A stretch of DNA of 64,000 nt from Synechococcus sp. PCC 7502 (GTDB lineage: Bacteria > Cyanobacteriota > Cyanobacteriia > Pseudanabaenales > Pseudanabaenaceae), in assembly GCF_000317085.1 (NCBI RefSeq), contig NC_019702.1, positions 1,518,394 to 1,582,393 on the forward strand, written 5' to 3'. Below, piece by piece: positions 9,044-16,412 of the stretch. The notes beneath the pieces are model-generated. The model saw only the letters and a program-made list of their open reading frames with translations. It had not been told where the DNA came from and made no database searches. Position 1 is the first letter of the stretch; every line of letters begins with the position of its first letter. A program made the position numbers and the translations under genes.

Positions 9044-9664
9044 CTATTTTCCATACCAAGCTTTACGCCACTGCTGCATTTGCGTAATTTCTGCTTTCTG
9101 AGAAGAGAGAATGTCTTGGGCGAGTTTTTTGACTTCGGTACGCTTGGTTTTACCTTGTGCCTCTGTTGCCATCATTAATGCCGCTTCATGATGGGGAATC
9201 ATCGCATTAAGAAAGCGCAGATCGAAGTTGGCATCAGAGGCTCCTAAATCTTCACTCATCATCATTCCTTTCTTCTGGGAGTCTGTCATTGTCATCATGT
9301 GACCCATTTCTGAATTCCATGCCATAGGAGTGCTGCCCACATTTGGATACCAAGATTTACGCCATTTTTGCATTTGAGCGATTTCTACTTCCTGTGCTTT
9401 GATGATTTCGGCTGCGAGTTTCTTGATTTCGGGACGCTTAGATTTTTGTAATGCTTCTTTTGCCATTGCGATCGCCCCTTGGTGGTGAGGCATCATACCG
9501 TCAATAAAGCGAAGATCGAGGTTGGCATCGGCTTTACCCAGTTCCATCGACATTCCGCTCATGTTGTGGTTCATTTTGCCCATCTGTGCGGCGGACTGCC
9601 ATGTCCCAATGCCGATCGCTGCGGTTAAGGCGATTATTGCTAACGTGTGAGGTTTTAGTTTCAT
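9044..9664 (-). CDS. copM: Tandem DUF305 copper-binding protein (CopM-like)
   Basis: A 206-residue protein with an N-terminal signal or anchor (LAIIALTAAIGIGTW), then a Met/His-rich stretch (QMGKMNHNMSGMSM). Two DUF305 four-helix repeats follow. The first has MMPHHQGAIAMA near residues 57-68 and the second MIPHHEAALMMA near 153. His-His and Met residues are likely copper ligands. CopM of Synechocystis is a DUF305 protein co-regulated with CopRS that lowers copper load, and this gene fits that role. A CopR-type operator lies 43 bp upstream and the pump adaptor follows downstream, so it is probably the first gene of the operon. No CopRS genes are in the window. Confidence 0.8.
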   Translation of the reverse strand: MKLKPHTLAIIALTAAIGIGTWQSAAQMGKMNHNMSGMSMELGKADANLDLRFIDGMMPHHQGAIAMAKEALQKSKRPEIKKLAAEIIKAQEVEIAQMQKWRKSWYPNVGSTPMAWNSEMGHMMTMTDSQKKGMMMSEDLGASDANFDLRFLNAMIPHHEAALMMATEAQGKTKRTEVKKLAQDILSSQKAEITQMQQWRKAWYGK

Positions 9665-9707
9665 GAGTTTGAGTTTGTAATGCTTGCAGATTAAGCTTTA
9701 CACAAGA

Positions 9708-9727
9708 TTATGAAATCAGGATGAAAT
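9708..9727 (-). promoter_or_regulatory. CopR-type direct-repeat operator, copy 3
   Basis: Third identical 20-bp site, 43 bp upstream of the CopM-like start on the minus strand. With the other two it defines a regulon of at least three transcription units. It also marks the left edge of the metal island, because the next gene leftward-facing from 10452 is a phage-type repressor. Confidence 0.75.
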
Positions 9728-9789
9728 TTGTTTTACTTTGGGCGATCGCTTCTGTCACTAATCCCGGTTCGGACGGATCGCCTCCCAAA

Positions 9790-10452
9790 TTATCCCGTAA
9801 CCTTGTGGACAGTCCAGACTACTTTACCAACTACTCGAAAATCGGTGGACTCATCCGCAAAGTTCACAATATATGGCTGATAGGCGGGATTATCACTTGT
9901 CACCCTAAGCTGACCACCGGGCTGCCGTTGCAATCGTTTTACTTGTAATAATCCATCCGAATGCAACACATAAATTCCATCACCAATCTGTTCCACATTA
10001 GAAGAGACCAGTAGCACATCGCCATTATTTAGAGTCGGCATCATGGAATCGCCTCGCACAAAGATTAAGCTGGCATCTTCAGGTCGGACTTTAAGCTGAT
10101 TTTCTAGCCAATCTTTATCTACCCTTACCATCTCTGCTTCAGGTTCTCCATCCACAAAAGCACCCATTCCTGCCGAAGCTGCGACATCAAACTGGGGAAT
10201 TTTTACATACCGTTCTGCTTCAGTGCGAGAACCTCTGCCCGTAATCAGCCAAGTGTAATCAATATGGTGACGTTCGCAAACTCTGGCAATCACTTCAGCA
10301 TCGGGTAAGCGATCGCCATTTTCATAACGAATGAGCGTACTTTTAGCAATATTTAGACTATTGGCAAAAGCCTGTTGGGTCATCTTTCCCCGTACTTCAA
10401 GAATGCGATCGCCTATGCCAAAACAAAGATCGGCAGTTGTAGTGGTATCCAT
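9790..10452 (-). CDS. CI/LexA-type repressor (XRE HTH + S24 peptidase)
   Basis: A 220-residue protein. An XRE-type helix-turn-helix covers about 10-65 (MTQQAFANSLNIAKSTLIRYENG). A linker holds a likely Ala-Gly self-cleavage site in VAASAGMGAF (near 93). The C-terminal S24 domain has the catalytic Ser in GDSMMPTL and Lys in LLQVKRL. This is the architecture of phage CI repressors that are inactivated by RecA-stimulated autocleavage. It is divergent from the replication gene and presumably silences it, so the adjacent element could be induced by DNA damage. Its stop lies about 60 bp from the CopR site. Confidence 0.85.
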   Translation of the reverse strand: MDTTTTADLCFGIGDRILEVRGKMTQQAFANSLNIAKSTLIRYENGDRLPDAEVIARVCERHHIDYTWLITGRGSRTEAERYVKIPQFDVAASAGMGAFVDGEPEAEMVRVDKDWLENQLKVRPEDASLIFVRGDSMMPTLNNGDVLLVSSNVEQIGDGIYVLHSDGLLQVKRLQRQPGGQLRVTSDNPAYQPYIVNFADESTDFRVVGKVVWTVHKVTG

Positions 10453-10670
10453 TTTGCAAATAAAAATAAATTGTTAAAAAGTTCAAAAGTAGTCCAAACG
10501 GACAACATTATTTTCTTAATCCATGATACCATTATTTCAGTCGAAGTTTTCAACAACTAAATAATTCAAATTACTGATGATGATTCTACATATTCTCTCG
10601 AATGGCTATGTTCGAGGTCTGGTTTTACTATGTCTACAAACTACTAACTATGCAAGAAAAAAGAGGCAAG
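10453..10670. promoter_or_regulatory. Divergent control region between repressor and replication gene
   Basis: This AT-rich region separates two divergent genes. It holds the perfect inverted repeat GTCC-AAAC-GGAC at 10492-10503 and two similar opposed half-sites, TTGTTAAAAA (10471-10480) and TTTTCAACAA (10547-10556). These are candidate operators for the CI-type repressor. A frame open from ATG 10602 reaches into this region, but the start at 10671 is favoured for the replication gene. Confidence 0.4.
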
Positions 10671-13370
10671 ATGAATAGTTTTCGGACTTCTGCGAGAAAT
10701 CCCTGCCCTGTCTGTGGCAGAACTAAGGATGGTGATTGTGCGATTGATGAAGTTGAGTCGGGGCTTAAGGTGCGGTGCCATACTCATCTGAGGGATGCTG
10801 GGATTGAAGATTTTGTCTATCGAGGTCAGACTGAATGTGGGATGTGGGGTTTGTATTATTCGGTACCTCAAGATAGTTCAGATAGACCTAAAGCGATTCG
10901 AGTTAAAGGTACTCAGGAGTATTTCTATCCTAATATCAAGGGCGATCCTCTGGCTAAGGTGGTAAGAACTGATGATGGTCAAGGGATTAAGAAGTTTGCC
11001 CAGTGGCATCGGATTCATGGCAAGGGAATAGTCTGGTCTTTGGGTTTTCCTGAGAAGTTGCAGAAACAGGTGCATCTTTATCGGATTGGAGATGAGATTA
11101 ATAAAGGGGCGATCGCTAGTAATGAGCAGATTCTAATTGTTGAGGGTGAAGGGAAGGTCGATCTGCTTTTATCTATGGGTATCGCTGCTACTTGTGTGAT
11201 CGGTGGTGCTGGAAAATGGCGTAGATATGGCTATCCCAACTATCTTGAAGATTTACAGGGTGCTGCTGTAGTTCTGGTGCCTGACCGAGATACTAAGGGC
11301 TTGGAACACATGAAGGATGTTGAGAAAGATTTTCCTAATTCTCAATGGCTCTATCCCTATCCTGATTCACCGCTTTGGAATAGATTACCAGAGAAGGGAG
11401 GTTTAGATATTGCCGATTGGATTGAAGATTTTAAGTTAACCAAAGTGCAAATCATGGATGCTGTGGGCAAAGTTCCCTTACCTCCAAAAGTGGCTAATCC
11501 ACAAGAACTTAATGAGCAAGAAGATAATGACATTCTCAAAAGTGAAACTCAGACTTTACTCGGTTGGGTATCTGAATCTATTGCGATCGACTCGCTGATT
11601 CCTAGTCTGGCTATTCCTTTTACTCAAGTTGCTAAGGCTTTTAATATTCCCGAAGTTGTCTTAGTGTCTGCCCTTCTGCCAATTGCAGCATCCCTTTTAA
11701 GAGTCGGCACTAAGATCGAGATTGCTGCGGCTACAGAATTTTATCCACCTCCCATTATCTGGACTGGCATTATTGCTGAGTCTGGGGCTACAAAGTCCCC
11801 TATCTTCAAAATACTTACTAAACCTCTTAAGGTGCTACAAGCTGAAGCTGAGGAAGATTACAAGGCTGTTCTGCAAGAGTACGAAAAGCAATTGGCTAAG
11901 TTTAATGCTAACCCTAACACCGACCAAGAAAAGCCAATTAAGCCCAATCCTCGCAACTATTTCTTTCAAGATTTCACGACTGAAGGGCTGGCTCAAAGCT
12001 TAGAGGGTACAACTCATGGTACGGCGATCGCTATTGATGAACTGGCAGAGATGTTGGCTGGCTTTAATCAATATAAGGGTGGCAAAGGTAACGACAGACA
12101 AAAATGGTTGACGATTTATGATTCTGGGGGGATGAAGGTTGACCGCAGTAGTGGGAAGAGAATGTTTCTAACCCATACACCCGTGAGTATTTTAGGCACG
12201 ATTCAGCCTGACGTTCTAAAGCAACAGATGGGAGATTTATATACGGTTGATGGTTTGTGGCAGAGATTTCTATGGGTTAATTTGCCTGTGACTCGTCTAC
12301 CTGCTCCCAATGATGGCGTGACTTGCAATATTAGTGAGTTATTACTGGGGATATATCGGCGTTTGGAGAATTTACCTGCGATCGCCTACTCCATTTCCAA
12401 AGAAGCAAGAAAGCTCTGGTCACGCTGGCATGACTGGTGTGAAACCCAGAAATTAGCTGAAGCACATCCAAGTATTAGGACACTTTACCCAAAGGCTCGT
12501 GAACGGGCAGCGAGAATAGCATTGGTATTCCATATTGTGGAGGCTGTGGCTAAGGGGCAGATGCCGAGCCATGAGATTTCTGCTGATACTTTAAATGCTG
12601 CTATTCAGTTTGTCCAGTGGACGATCAAACAGACACGGTTGCTCTACGCCGATTTAGGGATTACTGAACATCAAGACTCTGCCAAAATTACTCGTTTTGT
12701 CGAGCGGTTTAGGTATGCAGATTGGATTACAGCTAAACAAGTTAGGTCTTGGATTCCTGCCCGACAAAAGCCAACTTGTGATGAGTGCCGAGAGTTTATG
12801 CAACAGATTGTGGCTATGGGTTATGCCATAAACAACGGGCAAACGGGTAGAAAATATAATATTAAAATACTCTCTAGTAGTCCCTTTAGTCACTTTGACC
12901 CTCAGACCCAGACAGAGTATACACCTGAGCGTAGTCACTTTGGTAGTCCACAGGTAGTCACTTTAGTCACCTTTAGCCAAGATTTACCCCTAAATTCTGA
13001 GAAAGCCAATTCAAATTGCCAAGTTGGTTGTAATTTATCGTTAGAATCTGAGTCTTCTAATTTACATCTAAACTCTGCTGTCAAAAGTGACTACGGTGAC
13101 TACGCAGTGACTACAAAGGTGACTACGTTTAAACCCATTCAGGGAGAGGATTTGAACCCCATAGTGACTAAAGTGACTACCCCTATAAATATAAGTGTTG
13201 GGGATAGAGTGCGCTATCGGGGCAAAGGTGAGAATGGGCTATTTACTCTGAAGGGCTTGAAGACTGATGAGTTAACGGTTGTGGCGATCGCTGAAGACAT
13301 GGTTGTGGTGTCTAGTCCACGTTGGCTGACTACCCAGAATATTCCTGCTAAAGATTTAGAGAAAATTTAG
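10671..13370 (+). CDS. Replication protein: zinc finger, TOPRIM and DUF3987 helicase-like domains
   Basis: About 899 residues from ATG 10671, chosen because AAGAGG lies 4-9 bases upstream; the frame is open from ATG 10602. The N-terminus has a zinc-finger-like CPVCG...C...C (residues 10-45). A TOPRIM-type segment ILIVEGEGKVDLLLSMG and VPDRDTKG lies at about 155-215. A DUF3987 module starts near 365 with the P-loop-like GIIAESGATKSP, then IDELAEMLAGF and GKRMFLTHTPVS. Such fused primase/helicase proteins start replication of phage satellites and plasmids. The last ~150 residues are low-complexity (VTTKVTTF, VTKVTTP) because their DNA carries the iteron arrays at 12878-13179. Confidence 0.8.
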   Translation: MNSFRTSARNPCPVCGRTKDGDCAIDEVESGLKVRCHTHLRDAGIEDFVYRGQTECGMWGLYYSVPQDSSDRPKAIRVKGTQEYFYPNIKGDPLAKVVRTDDGQGIKKFAQWHRIHGKGIVWSLGFPEKLQKQVHLYRIGDEINKGAIASNEQILIVEGEGKVDLLLSMGIAATCVIGGAGKWRRYGYPNYLEDLQGAAVVLVPDRDTKGLEHMKDVEKDFPNSQWLYPYPDSPLWNRLPEKGGLDIADWIEDFKLTKVQIMDAVGKVPLPPKVANPQELNEQEDNDILKSETQTLLGWVSESIAIDSLIPSLAIPFTQVAKAFNIPEVVLVSALLPIAASLLRVGTKIEIAAATEFYPPPIIWTGIIAESGATKSPIFKILTKPLKVLQAEAEEDYKAVLQEYEKQLAKFNANPNTDQEKPIKPNPRNYFFQDFTTEGLAQSLEGTTHGTAIAIDELAEMLAGFNQYKGGKGNDRQKWLTIYDSGGMKVDRSSGKRMFLTHTPVSILGTIQPDVLKQQMGDLYTVDGLWQRFLWVNLPVTRLPAPNDGVTCNISELLLGIYRRLENLPAIAYSISKEARKLWSRWHDWCETQKLAEAHPSIRTLYPKARERAARIALVFHIVEAVAKGQMPSHEISADTLNAAIQFVQWTIKQTRLLYADLGITEHQDSAKITRFVERFRYADWITAKQVRSWIPARQKPTCDECREFMQQIVAMGYAINNGQTGRKYNIKILSSSPFSHFDPQTQTEYTPERSHFGSPQVVTLVTFSQDLPLNSEKANSNCQVGCNLSLESESSNLHLNSAVKSDYGDYAVTTKVTTFKPIQGEDLNPIVTKVTTPINISVGDRVRYRGKGENGLFTLKGLKTDELTVVAIAEDMVVVSSPRWLTTQNIPAKDLEKI
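12878..13179. repeat. Mirror-symmetric iteron array, candidate replication origin
   Basis: Twelve 8-mers. The left arm (plus-strand TAGTCACY or a near match) starts at 12878*, 12887, 12932, 12944*, 12955 and 12964. The right arm (reverse complement RGTGACTA) starts at 13086, 13095, 13106, 13118, 13163 and 13172. Asterisks mark the two imperfect copies (TAGTCCCT, TAGTCCAC). Spacings are 9-45-12-11-9 and 9-11-12-45-9, an exact mirror. The 114-bp centre (12972-13085) is AT-rich. The 37-bp spacers inside the arms are alike in length but not in sequence. Replication initiators of satellites bind such iterons. The array lies in frame within the coding region of the likely initiator. Confidence 0.75.
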
Positions 13371-13377
13371 ACGCTAT

Positions 13378-14127
13378 ATGAAACATCTCGACCTGTTTTC
13401 GGGCATTGGTGGCTTTACTGTGGCTGCGCGATCGCTCGGTATTCAAACAATCCAGTTCGTAGAAATTCACGATTACTGCTGCCATGTCCTTACCAAAAAC
13501 TTTCCAAATATTCCAATCCACCGAGATATTCATACCTTCTATGCAAAACCCAATCAATTCGACCTCATCACTGGCGGATCTCCCTGTCAAGACCTTAGCC
13601 TCGCTGGAACAAGAACTGGAATTACAGGAGAGCGATCGTCCCTCTGGTTTGAAATGCTCCCAGTCATCAAAGAATGTAGACCCAAATATGTTGTCTGGGA
13701 AAATGTCAAAGGTGCAATTTACGCAGGCGGACTTGCCGAAGTCTTACGAGGACTCAGTGAACTTAGCTATAGCTTTGATGTGGAAATCATATCGGCTGCG
13801 GAAGTTGGTGCGCCGCATTTGCGGGAGAGGGTTTTCGTGGTTGCCTACGCCTATGAGCTATTCGGGAAAACGTCATGCTGGTCAAACCAAGTTAGATCGG
13901 AAATTAAGGCTGTTACCCACCCCGACAGCTTCTCAGGGCGGGGACTTTCCGAAAAGGGTAAAGGCTTATCTCCCCACTGGTCAAGTGTTGAATCCCCAGT
14001 TTGTGGAGTGGCTTATGGGCTTCCCCACCGATTGGACAGACTTGCGGTGTTAGGTAATTCGGTTGTGCCTACGGTGGCGGCGATCGCCCTTAAACGAGTT
14101 TTATTTTTGGAGGAATATGGCAGTTAA
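13378..14127 (+). CDS. C5 DNA cytosine methyltransferase, phage type
   Basis: A 249-residue enzyme that transfers methyl from S-adenosylmethionine to C5 of cytosine. Motif I DLFSGIGGF is at residues 4-12. Motif IV with the catalytic Cys is GGSPCQDLSLAG near 64-75, motif VI WENVKG near 106, motif VIII HLRERVFVVA near 148, and motif X GNSVVPTVAAIALKRV near 222. It is short, because the target-recognition region between VIII and X is only about 60 residues. No restriction gene is next to it, so it is probably protective or regulatory for the element. It starts 7 bp after the replication gene. Its 3' part overlaps a second meaningful frame. Confidence 0.88.
   Translation: MKHLDLFSGIGGFTVAARSLGIQTIQFVEIHDYCCHVLTKNFPNIPIHRDIHTFYAKPNQFDLITGGSPCQDLSLAGTRTGITGERSSLWFEMLPVIKECRPKYVVWENVKGAIYAGGLAEVLRGLSELSYSFDVEIISAAEVGAPHLRERVFVVAYAYELFGKTSCWSNQVRSEIKAVTHPDSFSGRGLSEKGKGLSPHWSSVESPVCGVAYGLPHRLDRLAVLGNSVVPTVAAIALKRVLFLEEYGS
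13778..14053 (+). CDS. Out-of-frame phage-type peptide overlapping the methyltransferase 3' end
   Basis: In frame +2 an open frame runs from 13484 to TAG at 14051-14053. Only the part from about 13830 looks biological: SWLPTPMSYSGKRHAGQ, LLPTPTASQGGDF and LNPQFVEWLMGFPTDWTDL. LPTPTA and LNPxxVEWLMGFPxGWTDL strings are familiar from phage proteins linked to methyltransferases. The same bases in frame +1 give the methyltransferase motif GVAYGLPHRLDRLAVLGN, so both frames look selected. Start codons are possible at 13778 and 13853, or the frame could be reached by frameshifting from the methyltransferase. The start given is provisional and no clear ribosome site is seen. Confidence 0.5.
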   Translation: MWKSYRLRKLVRRICGRGFSWLPTPMSYSGKRHAGQTKLDRKLRLLPTPTASQGGDFPKRVKAYLPTGQVLNPQFVEWLMGFPTDWTDLRC

Positions 14128-14482
14128 AATTACTATCGAAGTGGATGGTGCCGATCCTTACCTTGGCGATCGGCTACAAGCAATATTGCAAAGTATATTT
14201 GAAGCCAGTGGCAGCGATGAGGATAGAAGCAACAGTGCCGATAAACACATTGCCGCTAAAGCATTGGGCATAACCGTCACTAAGCTCAGAGATTTACGAC
14301 TGAGTGGGGAATTGCATGAAGGAATACATTACTCCCGTATTTCGCCCCAAACTATTCGTTATAACTTGCCTATGCTCAAGGATTGGTGGGTAAATCGCAA
14401 CGATCCTGCTGCTCATCAAAGAGCAATCGACCAACATTTACGCAGTTTACCGTCTAACCAGAAATCTAAAAGTGGTAGATAA
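14117..14482 (+). CDS. Small DNA-binding / excisionase-like protein
   Basis: About 121 residues from ATG 14117, chosen over an upstream in-frame ATG because GGAGGA lies 6-9 bases before it. The start overlaps the methyltransferase stop region. The N-terminus is MAVKITIEVDGADPYLGDRL. Residues 45-100 (AAKALGITVTKLRDLRLSGEL, then a short winged segment) resemble the winged helix of excisionase or MerR-like proteins. In a small integrated element it could act as an excision or transcription factor. I cannot name the family. It is the last gene before tRNA-Pro. Confidence 0.6.
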   Translation: MAVKITIEVDGADPYLGDRLQAILQSIFEASGSDEDRSNSADKHIAAKALGITVTKLRDLRLSGELHEGIHYSRISPQTIRYNLPMLKDWWVNRNDPAAHQRAIDQHLRSLPSNQKSKSGR

Positions 14483-14519
14483 TTGGTAGACGATTAAATT
14501 GCGATCCTTGAAACCCTAT

Positions 14520-14592
14520 CGGAATGTTGGGATTTGAACCCAAGACCCCCACTACCCCAAAGTGGTGCGCTACCAAGCTGCGCTACATCCCG
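14520..14592 (-). tRNA. tRNA-Pro (GGG anticodon)
   Basis: 73 nt on the minus strand. The acceptor CGGGATG pairs with CATTCCG with one G-U. The anticodon stem CCACT/AGTGG encloses TTGGGGT, giving anticodon GGG, and the T arm contains GGTTCAAATCC. CCA is not encoded. The 3' end faces the phage-like element at 9790-14482, as expected for integration into a tRNA 3' end, but I find no direct repeat of the tRNA tail at the left side. Confidence 0.92.
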
Positions 14593-14662
14593 TTTTTAGT
14601 GCGTCTATAAATATAACATCAATTCTAAATTTTGATAGATGCAAATCTTTGTAATATTAAAA

Positions 14663-15529
14663 CCTAAGTTGCTACCCATAGATTAACGCTAAGAGCAAGG
14701 ACAAAGAGCATAGCTTTAAGCTCAAATCCCTTAGCCGTGACAGCATGAATAGATTTAGGTAAAAGTTGGGATATTAAACTGCCAGTGGTTTCAATAACTT
14801 TGCGCTTATGGTGTTGAAGAAACTGAACATAACCAGCAAGAGGTCGAGTTGAGCTGCTTTTTCGCATAGCTGAGAGCTGGATATTTTCGGCTTCAAGCAA
14901 CAAATCCTCAACCTCATAATCGTTGTAAGCTCTATCTGCATAGACCACAGAGCCTTCAGGTAAATCAAATGGAAATACTCTCAAGCCCTTAACATCAGCA
15001 AATGAACCATTAGTTAGAAAAAATTCCACAGGCTCTCCTGACTCCGTCACCATCAGATGAATTTTAATACCATAAAAGTATCTTCTCTTGCTGGCTTGAT
15101 AGCCTCGATACTCTTGTTTGCCATCATAGATTTTTGACCTTGGAATGCGGATATTGGCACAGACAGGTATGGGAAAACTATCAATGCTGTAAACCCATTC
15201 CGTGTTTAGTTGTTTCCATGTTTGCCCCAACGCTTCAAACAATATCAACAGCATTTGCTCAACTCGATATAGTCTGCGGTTGATCTGATAAATATTTTCT
15301 TTCCCTCTCGTAATTTCTACAAAAATACATAGTGGCAACTATAGCGGTGGTCATTACTTCGCCATCACTCATTTCTTGTTGTCGATCACCACGATGATTC
15401 ATTGCTCTTAGAATGTCATCGCATAAGCAATAAATCGCTATAATTTCATCATTCATTTTTCTTGCTGCTACTTGCATCTTTTCCTTTGTAGCAGATTTCT
15501 TTCCCTCAGCTATTAGGTAGCAACTTGGG
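14663..15529 (-). mobile_element. IS982-family insertion sequence, decayed
   Basis: Bounded by inverted ends CCTAAGTTGCTACC (14663-14676) and GGTAGCAACTTGGG (15516-15529), which match with one difference. It is 867 bp long, somewhat short for IS982 elements of about 1 kb. The transposase inside carries an internal deletion with frame change, so the element is not autonomous. Confidence 0.8.
14664..15456 (-). pseudogene. IS982 transposase, frameshifted by an internal deletion
   Basis: The N-terminal frame starts at 15456 (MNDEIIAIYCLCDDIL) and reads MSDGEVMTTAIVATMYF. The frame then changes near 15290-15335, and the rest reads NRRLYRVEQMLLILFEALGQ, VYSIDSFPIPVC, YRGYQASKRRYFYG and VYADRAYNDYE. 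Compared with the usual family order, a stretch of roughly a dozen residues between the two parts is missing, which shifts the frame. The DDE acid in SIDSF and that in YADRAY are present. The stop codon lies inside the terminal repeat. Confidence 0.8.
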
Positions 15530-15539
15530 TTATTAAAAA

Positions 15540-16062
15540 TGAATAACCCCGCCGCTTGCGGCGGGGTATCCAACTTAAAAGAGTTCTAGCTGATTATTTA
15601 TGTGTAAGCCTGTGTAATCTTTTCCTTGAGCTTCTACATACTTTTTAACCATTCCTTCGTTTCCATGCTTTCCAACTATACTTGCGTAATACCCGTCACT
15701 CCAAAATTCACCTCCCCACAATTTTTTCTTGACCCATGGGCATTTCTTAAATATTTCTCTTGCTGTTAGACTTTTGATCAGTCTTACCAATTTTGTAACG
15801 CTATATGTCGGTACTGATTGAACAAGATAATGAACATGATCTTTATCTACTCCTATTTCTAAAAATTTAACCTCATATCGTTTCTCTATCTCTAAACAAA
15901 CTTCTTTTAGTACCTGATCTACTTCTTGATCAAATACCGCCCTTCGATATTTTGCTGGAAATACAAGATGATATATCAATACACTTACGTTATGTTTTTT
16001 GTGTATATATTCACTCATTCCTGAATGTTAATCGAAAGCCGCCCCAACGGGCGGGGAATTTA
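15540..16062 (-). mobile_element. IS200/IS605-type element with hairpin ends and tnpA only
   Basis: A single tnpA gene flanked by subterminal hairpins rather than inverted repeats: CCCCGCCGC-TT-GCGGCGGGG at 15547-15566 on the 3' side and CCGCCC-CAAC-GGGCGG at 16039-16054 on the 5' side. This is the layout of IS200-type single-strand transposons. No tnpB is present. Exact ends are not fixed. Confidence 0.7.
15575..16018 (-). CDS. tnpA: Y1 HUH transposase TnpA (IS200/IS605)
   Basis: A 147-residue, apparently full-length Y1 transposase. The metal-binding HUH motif is HVHYLVQS near residue 61, and the catalytic Tyr is in SDGYYASIVG near 110. The family works as a dimer that cuts and joins single-stranded DNA at the hairpin ends, so this copy may still be active. 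It lies just outside the IS982 remnant and no guide-RNA nuclease (TnpB) partner is nearby. Confidence 0.88.
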   Translation of the reverse strand: MSEYIHKKHNVSVLIYHLVFPAKYRRAVFDQEVDQVLKEVCLEIEKRYEVKFLEIGVDKDHVHYLVQSVPTYSVTKLVRLIKSLTAREIFKKCPWVKKKLWGGEFWSDGYYASIVGKHGNEGMVKKYVEAQGKDYTGLHINNQLELF

Positions 16063-16210
16063 CCCAAGAGATTAAAAAAGTCAGCTTGGAGATGTATTAG
16101 ATAATTAATTCGCATTCTTCGATTTTCACGAGAAACCTGTCCACAATCAGCAAACATCATTCTTATAGGACTTACGCAAAGGGGGGAATGAGTTAAAAAG
16201 GAAGAATAAA

Positions 16211-16412
16211 ATGTCAAACAACTTTACTACGTTAGATTATTGGCAGTACTTGCTAAGTAGTCAGATAAATTACAAAATCATAAATTTAGCAGACCATTTA
16301 GAAGGACATAATCATGACAAGATCAAGCGATATTTGGCATCACAAAGATTAATACCGAGATTGCTATGGCAGAACGTAAAGTCAACAATCATTACAAATG
16401 AAACTGAGTATA
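16211..16412 (+). pseudogene. N-terminal fragment of a transposase cut by an IS5-family element
   Basis: The frame MSNNFTTLDYWQYLLSSQINY...LADHLEGHNHDKIKRYLASQRL...KSTIITNETEY looks like the start of a cyanobacterial cut-and-paste transposase. It stops being host sequence at TATA 16409-16412, where the IS5-family copy begins. The sequence right of that IS (from 17307) does not continue the protein, so the target was already decayed or was deleted. The family name is uncertain. Confidence 0.5.

Noticed and set aside
9700-9790. Left attachment site (copy of the tRNA-Pro 3' end)
   Set aside because: I compared the tRNA tail with this region and found no match longer than a few bases.
12972-13085. 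AT-rich centre between iteron arms considered as a CRISPR-like spacer region
   Set aside because: Repeats are 8 bp with orientation switch and unequal but mirrored spacing, unlike CRISPR repeats of 25-40 bp with regular spacers; no cas genes.
13484-13777. N-terminal part of the frame +2 open frame within the methyltransferase
   Set aside because: This part reads like a random shadow (EQELELQESDRPSG) with no recognisable motif; only the section after about 13830 looks conserved.
15547-15566. Strong GC hairpin as a rho-independent terminator
   Set aside because: No T-run follows on either strand; it fits better as a subterminal hairpin of the IS200-type element.
16011-16217. Minus-strand frame with RENRRMRINYLIHLQADFFNLL
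   Set aside because: Looks like a short transposase remnant or chance frame spanning the IS200 hairpin; too short to name.
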